Origin: a virus
Strand: one strand, 5' to 3'
Length of the DNA stretch: 38,947 nucleotides
IMG/VR virus record: IMGVR_UViG_3300005590_000048
Coordinates: 1-38,947 of that record
Part shown: positions 9,646-16,881 of the stretch, piece by piece
How the letters are laid out: each line of letters starts with the position of its first letter
Numbering within the stretch: the first letter of the stretch is position 1
The notes under the pieces: generated by a model
What the model saw: the letters and a program-made list of their open reading frames with translations, nothing else
Database searches by the model: none
What the model was told of the DNA's origin: nothing
Position numbers and translations under genes: made by a program

Positions 9646-9673
9646 GGGGGCATTTGTTCATATAATAGCCCCC
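9646..9673. repeat. GGGGGC inverted repeat flanking the capsid promoter -10 box
   Basis: GGGGGC at 9646-9651 and GCCCCC at 9668-9673 form a 6-bp inverted repeat with a 16-base loop holding the -10 element. A further direct copy of GGGGGC lies at 9614-9619. It could be an operator or an RNA hairpin in the leader. Short arms limit confidence. Confidence 0.4.
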
Positions 9674-9689
9674 TTTACGTTGCTGTCAA
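9662..9689 (-). promoter_or_regulatory. Sigma70-type promoter for the capsid gene
   Basis: On the minus strand, TTGACA (9684-9689, perfect -35) and TATTAT (9662-9667, 5 of 6) are separated by 16 bases. An alternative -10 reading, ATTATA, gives a 17-base spacer. It points at the capsid gene start at 9552. GGGGGC/GCCCCC arms at 9646-9651 and 9668-9673 flank the -10 box, which may be a regulatory palindrome. Confidence 0.7.
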
Positions 9690-9691
9690 GC

Positions 9692-10570
9692 TTATACGCT
9701 AATTGACATCGAAACTCCGTTATCGGCAGGTTTCGTGCCATGCGCGTATTGGTACAGCTTACGCATCTGTTCCTGGGCCGCATTATGCCCTGGGTCCGCC
9801 CTGTTATGGTACGGATGCGCTGAGTTATTTCGTATCTCAGTGATACGCGCTTGAGCTTCACCTGGTGTCATCGCAGTAGCTTCCTGGCCCTGGAGCCCCG
9901 TATCAATACTGCTACCACCTTCGGCATTAAGTTTTTCAGCCATGGCTAAAAACTCTTTGCAGGTTTCAAGTCCGAAAGTCGCAAGCTCAGTGTCTTTCAC
10001 TGAAGGGAAATTTTTCGCTAGAAAATCCTTGATGATGTTGGTCTTGCCCTCATACGCGGCCCCGAACTCAGCTTTGATAGCTGTCTCAGCTTCCGTCATC
10101 TTGGTTTTTTCATTGGTTTGCCCTGTGAGTGTGCTTTCTAACTCACGCTTCGCCAATGCATCAAATTGTTTTTGGGTAAGCCCTAAGCTGTGGGCCAGTT
10201 CCCCAAAGGCCTGAAAACCTTCAGCTTCCATCGACACGCCTTCAGGCGGCTCGGTGATCGTGTACCCAGAGGCTTCACCTGGTCGGCCTAGCTGTTGGTA
10301 GACATTGGTCAGCATATCATCATAACCCTCGTCACCTTCCTGCGGGAGTTTGATAACACCCGGTACTTTATCAACCAACTTCTGAGTAAACTCAAGCATT
10401 TGCTCAGTGCTGGCATCTTCGCCGGGTATACGAATACTGTTACCACGGTACTCGTTCAAGTCCTGGACACGCTGGAATACCGCCTCCATGCTATCGGCTT
10501 CTTTTACAACACCCATTTCATGGTATTGTTCGGGTATGGCTTGACGCCATTCAGTGTTTTCTTCTGACAT
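9692..10570 (-). CDS. Capsid assembly scaffolding protein
   Basis: A 292-residue acidic protein immediately upstream of the capsid gene. Motifs EWRQAIPEQYHE near the N-terminus, a GRPGEASGYTITEPPEG segment around residues 95-112, and a helical Glu/Lys-rich part (residues 120-200: LGLTQKQFDALAKRELE) match phage scaffolding proteins of this type. Scaffolds guide procapsid assembly and leave before DNA packaging. The C-terminal 30 residues, with RKLYQYAHGTKP, may be the capsid-contact helix. Two bases separate it from the Bbp19-like gene, indicating cotranscription. The call is well supported by sequence pattern and position. Confidence 0.85.
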   Translation of the reverse strand: MSEENTEWRQAIPEQYHEMGVVKEADSMEAVFQRVQDLNEYRGNSIRIPGEDASTEQMLEFTQKLVDKVPGVIKLPQEGDEGYDDMLTNVYQQLGRPGEASGYTITEPPEGVSMEAEGFQAFGELAHSLGLTQKQFDALAKRELESTLTGQTNEKTKMTEAETAIKAEFGAAYEGKTNIIKDFLAKNFPSVKDTELATFGLETCKEFLAMAEKLNAEGGSSIDTGLQGQEATAMTPGEAQARITEIRNNSAHPYHNRADPGHNAAQEQMRKLYQYAHGTKPADNGVSMSISV

Positions 10571-10572
10571 GG

Positions 10573-10785
10573 TTAATCCTCGATGGTGGTTTTTATAGCT
10601 AATATTACGCCGCGCTGGCCCTGCTTGTAGAAAGACTTGTTGATATTATCGTCGAAGGTATTACCCCCAAACGACTTCTCCAGGTCTTCTAAAACCATTT
10701 TACCTGCGGGCGAGTTAAATACCTGACGGTATGCACTGACAATTTTTTCTCGCTCTTCGTTTTTTACGACGGGGCGTTTGTTCAT
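10573..10785 (-). CDS. Bbp19-like small phage protein
   Basis: A 70-residue protein with YRQVFNSPAGKMVLEDLEKSFG followed by a YKQGQRGVILAIKTTIE segment, the pattern of the Bbp19 family first seen in Bordetella phage BPP-1. These small proteins lie between portal and scaffold or capsid genes in many podoviruses; the molecular role is not established. The ATG at 10785 overlaps the portal stop (ATGA). The short, helical, charged protein has no membrane segment. Confidence 0.8.
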   Translation of the reverse strand: MNKRPVVKNEEREKIVSAYRQVFNSPAGKMVLEDLEKSFGGNTFDDNINKSFYKQGQRGVILAIKTTIED

Positions 10786-12401
10786 CGCGCACCTTCCTCT
10801 TTATTTTTTGCATCAGCAGCAAGATTAGCAGCACCCATTTGGTCTTTGTTGGTGGCGGCCTCCAGTGCTTTTTGTTGCGCCTCTTCACGGGCTTTTTTAA
10901 TATCCATGGCTTCGCTTAAACTCTTACGGGCTTCTGCAGGTACACCTAAACGCTCGCCTGCATCGTCAATAATTTTATGGAAGTCAGGTATATCGGTAAC
11001 ATCTGGAGACACCTGGGCGTACTCCATGATTAATCCTATCCAGTTACGGTACGAGTCAACAGCATCAAGACGCTGTAGACGGGCTAAAGCACCGACATAC
11101 TCAACATCCACATCTTTAAGCGACAGGCCTTCAGGCATATCTGGTAATCTACCGCCTCTGTACTCTTCCATGAACGTACGCTCAACCAGCTTATCAAGGA
11201 AATCTGACTTGGCACGAATAACCGCCCCACCCAGGAAGCGCTGCATCTGCTCCATCCGGGCATTAACCTCGGTGGCGGTCATGGCTGGGCTATCACGTAG
11301 CTCCAGCTTATCCTGGAAGAACGCATAGCGGACCACTTGCTGCATCTGGTCAACCGCCATGCTGCCAAACTCAACCTTGGCGCCAGTCATAAATTCTTTA
11401 ATGGCGTCGTGGCTCTCAACGTAAGTCACCCCACGTGCGGCCAGGTCAATATCACCAAGCACACCCCTGGAGGTGGCGGTCACTGGTGGCTCGATTGCCA
11501 GCTCGTTGGCTGTCAGTGTCATGCTAACCAGCTCTTGCAAACTAAGTATGTGACCCATAACCACCATGGATTGTGAGTAGCCCCACTTGCTGCCTGCGGT
11601 CCTGGCCCAGCGTAGGAAGTATACAGGCATTGAGTAATAGCCGTGTGTCTTACCTAGCTGGAGTTTAGATTCCCCAAGCACATATTTTTGCAAAAATTGA
11701 CGTTCTTCTGGCTTGTCAATAACACTGCCGTCGTCGGGATTAGCTTTAAAATTTTTGTAGATACAGTTATACAAAGTGAATTTCTTACCCGTCGGCTTCT
11801 CAATCTCAGTGAGTACAGCTTCAGGTAGCACGTCATCAGGGAACATATCGCGTATCTGTAGGCCTGAATACTTACGCTTACGGTAGAATCGCAAGACATC
11901 GCCGTCAGCACTCTCCTCGAAGTAGCACTCACGTACCATACAGGTCTTGAACTTGTGCTTACCACCAGGTTCAACCTCATGCAACATGCTCGCGGAGCCA
12001 AAACCTACATCATCATGGTAGAACTCGCTGACCTCAAGATGGAAGTTACTGCTGTGAGTGAAGATGTTGTGTACGTGCAGGGTGCAGGCCTGGAGCCATT
12101 CAGCAAATTCTTTTTTACTAGCCAGCTTCGGGTCGCGAAACTTCAAACCAAACCAGCTTGCAGCCTGGTTGGTCAGGGTCGAATGGATGGTGGCGGCCAA
12201 GGACTGGGCTGCAAAGACAGCGGTATCGTCAAAGCGCTCACGGTGACGCCAGTCCACGGCCTTTTCTTCTGAGTCCAGGTCCGTAAAGAACCTGCCTCTG
12301 TTCGGCATGACGTAGGATTCAATTAAATCCCACTGGTATTCTACGTTTTTGCGGTCACTATCTAATCGCTCACAGTCCGCAACTAATTGTGCTGGTTCCA
12401 T
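10782..12401 (-). CDS. Portal (head-to-tail connector) protein
   Basis: A 539-residue protein with the podovirus portal pattern: an N-terminal ESYVMPNRGRFF motif (residues 28-39), then DDTAVFAAQSLAATIHSTLTNQAASWFGLKF, an FYHDDVGFGSASM segment, and a C-terminal helical region with ATEVNARMEQMQRFLGGAVIRAKSDFL. The last 40 residues are Ala/Lys/Glu-rich and probably flexible. Twelve copies form the DNA channel at the special vertex and bind the terminase. The gene starts with its ATG overlapping the TerL stop by one base, and its stop overlaps the Bbp19-like start. Length is normal for the family. Confidence 0.92.
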   Translation of the reverse strand: MEPAQLVADCERLDSDRKNVEYQWDLIESYVMPNRGRFFTDLDSEEKAVDWRHRERFDDTAVFAAQSLAATIHSTLTNQAASWFGLKFRDPKLASKKEFAEWLQACTLHVHNIFTHSSNFHLEVSEFYHDDVGFGSASMLHEVEPGGKHKFKTCMVRECYFEESADGDVLRFYRKRKYSGLQIRDMFPDDVLPEAVLTEIEKPTGKKFTLYNCIYKNFKANPDDGSVIDKPEERQFLQKYVLGESKLQLGKTHGYYSMPVYFLRWARTAGSKWGYSQSMVVMGHILSLQELVSMTLTANELAIEPPVTATSRGVLGDIDLAARGVTYVESHDAIKEFMTGAKVEFGSMAVDQMQQVVRYAFFQDKLELRDSPAMTATEVNARMEQMQRFLGGAVIRAKSDFLDKLVERTFMEEYRGGRLPDMPEGLSLKDVDVEYVGALARLQRLDAVDSYRNWIGLIMEYAQVSPDVTDIPDFHKIIDDAGERLGVPAEARKSLSEAMDIKKAREEAQQKALEAATNKDQMGAANLAADAKNKEEGAR

Positions 12402-14038
12402 TAACCTACCCTTCTCGGCTTGTTACGGCCATTTGCCCTGGGCCGTACTTTACGCGCCCCTGATGAATGTTTAATTGTGACTTCCTGCGGCAAGTTGTTT
12501 CTGCCAAGCTCAGAAATCTCAGTATCAACACTACTATAAACCACTGCATCGCCTTTGTCAGGGCTTCGGCCTAGACGTTTTACAATATCATCTTTACTTT
12601 CAATGTAAAATCGGGTACCCGTCGCAGGTAGCTTGTACCTTGCAGCCGTCAAATCAGCTCGTAGCTCACTGTCTGGAGGTAGCGCAACCTCAAACCCTGA
12701 GTTAGGGTCGAGTATGCATCTGAACTCCCAATAGAGCTGGGCCCTCAAGTTACCGTAAACTAACCCCGGTATGTTTATCACCTGGCTGGCCGTCGCTGCG
12801 GCCTGCATCAACAGGCTGTCGTGTCTTACGCCCCACCCTGCGAGGTGATCGACCACACTGGCACCAATGCCGTTGCCGTCAACACGGACCGGGCAACCTT
12901 TACCGAGGTGGCCCATGATCGCAGCTGCAGCCGTGCGCCCATCCATCGTCACGTTTGGTGGTACCTGGATCAGCTCGTCGTACCACCAGCCATACCGGGG
13001 GGCCAGCCACATGCTATCACGGCCACCCCTGGAGACATCAGCACCCATTGAGGTCATTGTTGGTTTTTTACTCAGCTTATCACCCCACCGCTCCATCGCC
13101 TTATCCACCCAGGCTGTCGGTATGCACTGGTATACGTGGTCATCAATACCGGCAGAGAAGTCTCCATAGAGCATCTGACTTCTCAATGGCTCCGGTAGCG
13201 CTTGCAGTGTAGACATATACCCCGTGTTGACCAGGTACGGGTTATCAACCACCCGGGCCGGTATGAAAGTCCTGCTTTGGGGGGTGATGTGTTTCTTCAG
13301 CTCCTCATCATACACAGGGCTGTTGTCCTCAACCTCTTTATCAATACCGCCTATGGTCGCGAACCACCGTAGCTCCCCTGGCTCAGCAGGGTTCGGGTAG
13401 TTATCATCCAGCCAAGGCGCGAAGTAACTCTTAATCCAATAGCCTTCTGGCGTCGTCGGGGGGTTGAAGCACAGCAGAGTCCGGCACCGCTGCGTCGGAT
13501 CGACGGACCGCACCCACCCCATGATGAACCGCACCATGGCTTCCAAAAAGTTGGCCGCCTCATCCACGATCAGCAGGTCTTTCGGCCTACCCTGGTACTT
13601 AGTCTCATCACCAGGATGCGGTGTAGAGCAAAATTCAAATTTCTTACCCAGCTTCGGAGCCCGCCATATCCCCTTCTGGCCGTTGTACCCATCACGGGTA
13701 CCCATCAACTCCTCCATGTAATCGACAATACCCTCAAGCTGAGTACCTTCACGCCTGAAGAACGCCGTGTTCTGATGCTCGTTCATCGCCAGGCCGCAGG
13801 CCAGGGCCGTCTTACCGCCACCAGCTGCACCCCCATAACCGACAACATCCGCTTTGGACTCATATGCCATGGTCTGAGCGCCGGGTAGCGGTATCCACAC
13901 CCGGGAGTCCGCAGACAATAAGACTTCATGTAGCTGTTGGTACGTGTTGGGGTCTTCTCGCAACATCGTTTCCATCAGAGCTTGTAGTTCTGACGGGTCT
14001 AAATCCTTAAACTCTTCCAGGCTGGATAGTGGGTTCAT
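12401..14038 (-). CDS. terL: Terminase large subunit
   Basis: A 545-residue DNA-packaging motor. The ATPase domain shows Walker A GGAAGGGKT at residues 69-77 and Walker B DLLIVDEA at 154-161, followed by a coupling-motif-like LLCFNPPTT near 188-196. The nuclease domain shows the RNase-H-like acidic residues D334 (MGADVSRGG), D387 (VRVDGNG) and D497 (KGDAVVYS). All parts of a complete TerL are present. The last 25 residues are basic (ARKVRPRANGRNKPRR). It packages DNA into the procapsid through the portal encoded immediately downstream, and it overlaps both neighbours. Confidence 0.95.
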   Translation of the reverse strand: MNPLSSLEEFKDLDPSELQALMETMLREDPNTYQQLHEVLLSADSRVWIPLPGAQTMAYESKADVVGYGGAAGGGKTALACGLAMNEHQNTAFFRREGTQLEGIVDYMEELMGTRDGYNGQKGIWRAPKLGKKFEFCSTPHPGDETKYQGRPKDLLIVDEAANFLEAMVRFIMGWVRSVDPTQRCRTLLCFNPPTTPEGYWIKSYFAPWLDDNYPNPAEPGELRWFATIGGIDKEVEDNSPVYDEELKKHITPQSRTFIPARVVDNPYLVNTGYMSTLQALPEPLRSQMLYGDFSAGIDDHVYQCIPTAWVDKAMERWGDKLSKKPTMTSMGADVSRGGRDSMWLAPRYGWWYDELIQVPPNVTMDGRTAAAAIMGHLGKGCPVRVDGNGIGASVVDHLAGWGVRHDSLLMQAAATASQVINIPGLVYGNLRAQLYWEFRCILDPNSGFEVALPPDSELRADLTAARYKLPATGTRFYIESKDDIVKRLGRSPDKGDAVVYSSVDTEISELGRNNLPQEVTIKHSSGARKVRPRANGRNKPRRVG

Positions 14039-14229
14039 TTGAAGTTAGCTATCCGTAGTTCCAGCACACCTAAATAAGCTTCCATGATCGGTAACTGTAG
14101 TGACAGCATAGCCCTTTCGGCTGGATCAAGTTCCTGGAACATCGGAGTGTCTAAAAAAGTGTCTAACTTACTGGCTTTCGCCCGTAACTCATTATGCTCA
14201 TCGACTACTCTTTGTTGGTGGGGTTGCAT
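14035..14229 (-). CDS. Small helical phage protein (crAss001_48-related type)
   Basis: A 64-residue protein starting MQPHQQRVVDEHNELRAKASKL and continuing with an EELDPAE-type turn and a second helix ending LELRIANF. This two-helix pattern (PHQQRVVDE...L..KL..F) recurs in small phage proteins that I recall under the name crAss001_48-related; function unknown. It lies between the terminase subunit genes and overlaps the terL start by 4 bases, so it is almost certainly translated. The family link is from memory and needs a profile search. Confidence 0.6.
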   Translation of the reverse strand: MQPHQQRVVDEHNELRAKASKLDTFLDTPMFQELDPAERAMLSLQLPIMEAYLGVLELRIANFK

Positions 14230-14231
14230 AG

Positions 14232-14795
14232 TTAATTTCCTTTAGTTTTACGCGGTCTGCGCTTTGTTTCACATGGAACATCTTTGGGCTTGGGCACTTC
14301 GGCAACCACCGTCGGGTCCATCTTCTTCTGAGCTGCCAGTAGGATGTTGTGTATCCTGTTGGCCGCCTCAGTAGCCGGTAGCTGTTTGGGCACGTTATCT
14401 TCGATTGTTATACTATCGGTCTGCCAGCCTAACCACTGTTTCATCATGCTCTTGGCAAACGTCGCGTTCACCAGGTCGAGTGCCGCAGCACTGGCGATGG
14501 TCGTTTCCATAAACGCCTTGAAAATATCCACTGCCTCAACCCAGGGGCATGCCTCCGGGAGCAGTACATTTTCATTGTAGAGTTTTTGCAGGTTTTTTGG
14601 GGGTATCCGCATCTTGACGCAGAAGCCCTGGATGTTTGGCACTTCATCACCGATAAATACGTGGCGGCCTTTGAACTCACTTTTGCGCTCGCCCGACTCC
14701 TCGCAATAATCCGAGTGGTCTTCCTGGAATAACTCGAAAGTTTCCATGTAGGCGTACAGCGCTTGGGCTAAAAAATCAGGGGTGTATTCTTTCAT
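14232..14795 (-). CDS. terS: Terminase small subunit (putative)
   Basis: A 187-residue protein, first gene of the late block. A helix-turn-helix-like segment (VPNIQGFCVKMRIPPKNLQKLY, residues about 51-72) is followed by helices including LDLVNATFAKSMMKQWLGW (about residues 107-125), the plan of phage small terminases in which an N-terminal DNA-binding part recognises the packaging site and a central oligomerisation helix follows. The C-terminal 25 residues are basic and proline-rich. It precedes terL by one small gene. No Shine-Dalgarno site lies before ATG 14795, and a possible promoter -10 ends only 6 bases upstream, so a leaderless message is possible. Confidence is moderate because small terminases diverge strongly. 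Confidence 0.7.
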   Translation of the reverse strand: MKEYTPDFLAQALYAYMETFELFQEDHSDYCEESGERKSEFKGRHVFIGDEVPNIQGFCVKMRIPPKNLQKLYNENVLLPEACPWVEAVDIFKAFMETTIASAAALDLVNATFAKSMMKQWLGWQTDSITIEDNVPKQLPATEAANRIHNILLAAQKKMDPTVVAEVPKPKDVPCETKRRPRKTKGN

Positions 14796-14819
14796 ATAGA
14801 CATTGTAGTCAATCTATAC
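14796..14819. repeat. Imperfect 24-bp palindrome, candidate operator
   Basis: Arms TATAG and CTATA enclose inner arms ATTG and CAAT around a central TAGT, with an extra AC on the left side. The palindrome sits over the candidate late -10 box and touches the small terminase start codon. It shares TATAGAC and CTATACT words with the other control regions (15486-15513, 17556-17583, 24229-24260). Confidence 0.45.
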
Positions 14820-14831
14820 TGAAAATAGCAA
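14802..14831 (-). promoter_or_regulatory. Candidate late promoter upstream of the small terminase
   Basis: On the minus strand TTGCTA (14826-14831) and TACAAT (14802-14807) are 18 bases apart. The predicted start of transcription falls on or next to the ATG at 14795. The strong terminator at 14846-14884 blocks transcripts from further right, so a late promoter is expected in exactly this interval. The elements are imperfect and the spacer slightly long. Confidence 0.4.
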
Positions 14832-14845
14832 ATTTTTTATTTTTT

Positions 14846-14884
14846 AAAAAAGACCAGGGCCTCCCCATCAAAGAGGTCCTGGCC
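14846..14884 (-). terminator. Rho-independent terminator, leftward
   Basis: Arms 14852-14863 and 14873-14884 form a 12-bp stem with two G-U wobbles and a 9-base loop. Read on the minus strand the stem is followed by six T. It would stop leftward transcripts from the control region and isolate the late genes from it. Confidence 0.85.
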
Positions 14885-14890
14885 AAATAT

Positions 14891-14919
14891 CGTTGGGTGT
14901 GGCTGTGGAGTTCCCAACG
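14891..14919. repeat. Hairpin CGTTGGG / CCCAACG
   Basis: Perfect 7-bp arms at 14891-14897 and 14913-14919 with a 15-base loop, next to the leftward terminator. No T-run follows on either strand, so it is not an intrinsic terminator by itself. Confidence 0.45.
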
Positions 14920-15072
14920 ACCTGCCGATTGTAGGCGATTTTAATTTTTGATGTAAGCCTTCATGGCAAAGACGGCGACGGCTTTGCATATCGCGGGGTA
15001 CCCCCTCTCGATTTTCACACCAGATCGCAAATTCTCACGGGCCAGCGCGACAACCTGAAGGCCTGAAGGCTG

Positions 15073-15114
15073 GCGACAAATGGAGCGCGACAAATGGAGC
15101 GCGACAAATGGCGC
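15073..15114. repeat. Three tandem 14-bp repeats (iteron-like)
   Basis: The unit GCGACAAATGGAGC occurs at 15073-15086 and 15087-15100, and with one change (GCGACAAATGGCGC) at 15101-15114. Fourteen is not a multiple of three, so the repeats are not explained by a repeated peptide. Their position between the small terminase and the AT-rich repeat region suggests initiator or terminase binding sites. Confidence 0.65.
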
Positions 15115-15205
15115 ACAATAAATAACTAGCCAGGTATTTTTAACAGCGTGTAACACTGCATGCATATAGTCATGCTTCCAGGCCCGCGGGCACACACTTT
15201 TACGT

Positions 15206-15219
15206 TTGGTTAACCAAAA
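15206..15219. repeat. Palindrome TTTGGTTAACCAAA
   Basis: A perfect 14-bp palindrome made of two inverted TAACCAAA words. The same word recurs on both strands through 15265-15476, so this looks like one site of a family of protein-binding sites. Confidence 0.55.
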
Positions 15220-15283
15220 GGTTAGCTATTGGGTAGCTCTAAAAACAGCTTAACCTATTGATACCGTTACCAAATACCGCATT

Positions 15284-15397
15284 GGTTGGTTATTTGGTTA
15301 GATATTTTGCCTCAAACCTTATATACATATACGTATACACAAACTATAAAACCCTCTTATATATAAGTAGTAAAAACATCTAACCAAATAACCAACC
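15284..15397. repeat. Perfect 20-bp inverted repeat around an AT-rich core
   Basis: The left arm GGTTGGTTATTTGGTTAGAT (15284-15303) is the exact reverse complement of the right arm at 15378-15397. The 74-base interval is AT-rich, with alternating TATA/CATA/CGTA steps. Each arm contains a TAACCAAA word. The structure could bind an initiator on both sides of a melting region or extrude as a cruciform. Confidence 0.7.
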
Positions 15398-15485
15398 ACC
15401 TAAAAGAACACATGTAAAATCAATAACTTAGCTAACTTTTACACCTAACCAAAAGACCCCCCAAAGGTGTAACCAAACTAAACAC

Positions 15486-15513
15486 TTGCAATACTCTATA
15501 TAGACTCTATACT
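15486..15513 (+). promoter_or_regulatory. Early promoter P1 (sigma70 type)
   Basis: TTGCAA (15486-15491), 16-base spacer, TATACT (15508-15513). The spacer end plus -10 (CTATATAGACTCTATACT) is nearly identical to that of P2 at 17556-17583, differing at one base. Transcription would start near 15520, 30 bases before the first early gene, with AGAGGA as ribosome site. Confidence 0.75.
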
Positions 15514-15549
15514 TAACGTATGTTAAATAAATGAAGAGAGGAAACGCGC

Positions 15550-15741
15550 ATGTTAGAAGTAGCTCGTTATGAGGATAAAGCTCGCGGCCTGATAGTTATT
15601 AGGTGGACCAACCCCGCGGCCCGTTTGGATGTAGTTAAAGAATATCTACACGGCACTTGCACATATCACACCCGCCACACTTGCAGCCAATATGGCGCAA
15701 ACCAATCGTACTACAGCCGAATAAACCGAGGTAAAAAATAA
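15550..15741 (+). CDS. First early gene, unknown small protein
   Basis: A 63-residue basic protein, preceded by a good ribosome site (AGAGGA, about 9 bases before ATG 15550) and by promoter P1. It contains two Cys and several His in TCTYHTRHTCSQY (residues about 36-48), which could bind a metal, but this is only a pattern. No family was recognised. As the first gene behind the strongest-looking early promoter it is a candidate host-takeover factor by analogy with other phages. Its stop overlaps the next ATG by one base (TAATG), so the two are translationally coupled. Confidence 0.65.
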   Translation: MLEVARYEDKARGLIVIRWTNPAARLDVVKEYLHGTCTYHTRHTCSQYGANQSYYSRINRGKK

Positions 15742-16034
15742 TGTATATATTAGACGGGACTTTAACAGCACTCGCGAGCCTGGCTCAGCATCATTGCGAC
15801 AAGGCAGATAAAACCTTAGTTATCACACCGACAAAAAAGGGTTTACTGCTTGAGTACGGCAGCAGTGTTTTACATAGGTTTGAAGTGTCGCTAAATAAAG
15901 ACGCGGCCGATAGTATGGATGTTTTTTGGCCGGTCACAGGTAATGTTTACTCCGGTGTAACCCTCGCAGAATTTGAGAGCCATTTAGCAGACCGCTTTAT
16001 AAATGCTGTTATCCCTGAATCATTCCTTAAATAG
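15741..16034 (+). CDS. Early protein, unknown
   Basis: A 97-residue protein starting MYILDGTLTALASLAQHHCDKAD. The middle has alternating hydrophobic strands (TLVITPTKKGLLLEYG, then VLHRFEVSL), suggesting a small alpha/beta or beta-rich domain; the C-terminus is helical (ADRFINAVIPESF). No membrane segment or catalytic motif is visible and no family was recognised. It is coupled to the upstream gene through TAATG. A hairpin with four T follows 10 bases after its stop and may reduce transcription into the RadC-like gene. Confidence 0.65.
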   Translation: MYILDGTLTALASLAQHHCDKADKTLVITPTKKGLLLEYGSSVLHRFEVSLNKDAADSMDVFWPVTGNVYSGVTLAEFESHLADRFINAVIPESFLK

Positions 16035-16044
16035 TTAATAGCTT

Positions 16045-16066
16045 AAAACCTTGTGCGCAGGGTTTT
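16045..16066 (+). terminator. Hairpin after the 97-residue early gene, possible attenuator
   Basis: AAAACCTTG (16045-16053), TGCG tetraloop, CAGGGTTTT (16058-16066): a 9-bp stem with one G-T wobble, ending in four T. The T-run is short, so partial termination or mRNA stabilisation is as likely as full termination. Confidence 0.5.
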
Positions 16067-16099
16067 GACGTATTAACAACACAACAAGAGGAAAACACA

Positions 16100-16549
16100 A
16101 TGTTATCAGAAAAAACGCAGCGCTTAGTAGATAGAGCGCTTAAAGCAATGGAAAAAGAAACCATATATCACAGGCCCCAAGTAGACAGCGCAACTGCGGC
16201 CCGAGCTTATGCCTCGTTAAAACTAAGAGGCGCAGAGCGTGAAAAATTCGCTGTCATGTTTCTTAACTCGCAGAATGAGATAATTAGCTTTGACGTATTA
16301 TTTGAGGGAACAATAAACCAAGCGCCGGTTTTCCCTCGGGAGATAGCCAAGGCAGCATTAACACATAACGCCGCAGCAGTTATCCTGGCGCACAATCACC
16401 CATCGGGAACAGAAGAACCGAGCATGGCAGACAAAGACATCACAGAGTTGATATGCGATGTATTAGGTGGGTTGGATATACGCGTTTTAGATCACTTCAT
16501 TATAGGAGACAACAAAGCATATTCATTTGCAGAACACGGCCTGATTTAA
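16100..16549 (+). CDS. radC: RadC-like JAB/MPN domain protein
   Basis: A 149-residue protein consisting essentially of one RadC/JAB domain. The metal-binding signature HxHx7SxxD is complete: H98, H100 (HNHPSG), S108 and D111, and the upstream LFEGTINQAPVFPREI strand-helix fits the family. Bacterial RadC proteins carry an N-terminal helix-hairpin-helix part (about 220 residues in total); here it is missing, as in short RadC proteins of phages, plasmids and anti-restriction loci. The biochemical function is not established. An AAGAGGA ribosome site precedes the ATG. Its early position would fit a role against host defence or in DNA repair, which is inference. Confidence 0.88.
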   Translation: MLSEKTQRLVDRALKAMEKETIYHRPQVDSATAARAYASLKLRGAEREKFAVMFLNSQNEIISFDVLFEGTINQAPVFPREIAKAALTHNAAAVILAHNHPSGTEEPSMADKDITELICDVLGGLDIRVLDHFIIGDNKAYSFAEHGLI

Positions 16550-16586
16550 AAACCAGGCTTTACTAAAACAGCGCGAAAAAAGCTGG

Positions 16587-16612
16587 CCCTCTGAAAACTG
16601 GGGGTAATTTTT
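16587..16612 (+). terminator. Weak terminator-like hairpin after the RadC-like gene
   Basis: CCCTC (16587-16591), 8-base loop, GGGGG (16600-16604), then TAATTTTT. The short stem has one wobble, so efficiency is probably low. It is followed by a TTTTTCGT...CTGG...GGAAAATTTT block that recurs at 17499-17521. Confidence 0.4.
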
Positions 16613-16667
16613 CGTGCCTGGTGGAAAATTTTGGGAACACAATAAGGCCAAGTGCCTGGAGTATTAC

Positions 16668-16868
16668 ATGCGAAATATATTAGCAGAAATTGAGCGACTA
16701 CTAGCAAAAGAAAATATGTCTATAAAATGCATCAACGGTATTAACTACCAAGAAGCTGAGCGCCCCAAATATATACACGTAAACTTAACGGCAATCGAAG
16801 CGGGCACCGGCCAGCTATTTGATTGTGATTTTAGGACCACAAAAAACCGCACCACCTGGACTTGCTGA
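16668..16868 (+). CDS. Early protein, unknown
   Basis: A 66-residue protein from ATG 16668. I prefer this start because GGAG lies 6 bases upstream; a GTG at 16614 would add 18 residues but overlaps a terminator-like element and has no ribosome site. The product has an N-terminal helix (MRNILAEIERLLAKENMSIK), then a predicted beta part with YIHVNLTAIEAGTGQLFDCDF, and three Cys, one as the final residue. No family was recognised. It lies 13 bases before the next gene and is probably cotranscribed with it. Confidence 0.6.
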   Translation: MRNILAEIERLLAKENMSIKCINGINYQEAERPKYIHVNLTAIEAGTGQLFDCDFRTTKNRTTWTC

Positions 16869-16881
16869 GGAGTAAATTATT

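Larger units (their letters stand above)
14796..15549. other. Gene-free control region, candidate replication origin
   Basis: This 754-base stretch separates the leftward late genes from the rightward early genes and holds no convincing gene. From left to right: a palindrome over a candidate late promoter, a leftward terminator, a CGTTGGG/CCCAACG hairpin (14891-14919), three tandem 14-bp repeats, a TTTGGTTAACCAAA palindrome, an AT-rich core framed by a perfect 20-bp inverted repeat, further TAACCAAA words, and the first early promoter. Repeats on both strands around an AT-rich core are what one expects at an origin or a multi-site operator. A weak 84-codon leftward ORF (14941-15195, GTG start) has no ribosome site. 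Confidence 0.6.

Noticed and set aside
14941-15195. 84-codon leftward ORF with GTG start in the control region
   Set aside because: No ribosome site or promoter, and it runs through the out-of-phase 14-bp repeats. It is followed by a leftward terminator, so a short transcript is possible, but coding is not supported.
15284-15397. CRISPR-like repeats
   Set aside because: The repeats are inverted or short and unevenly spaced, without regular spacers or any cas gene other than a Cas4-like phage nuclease.
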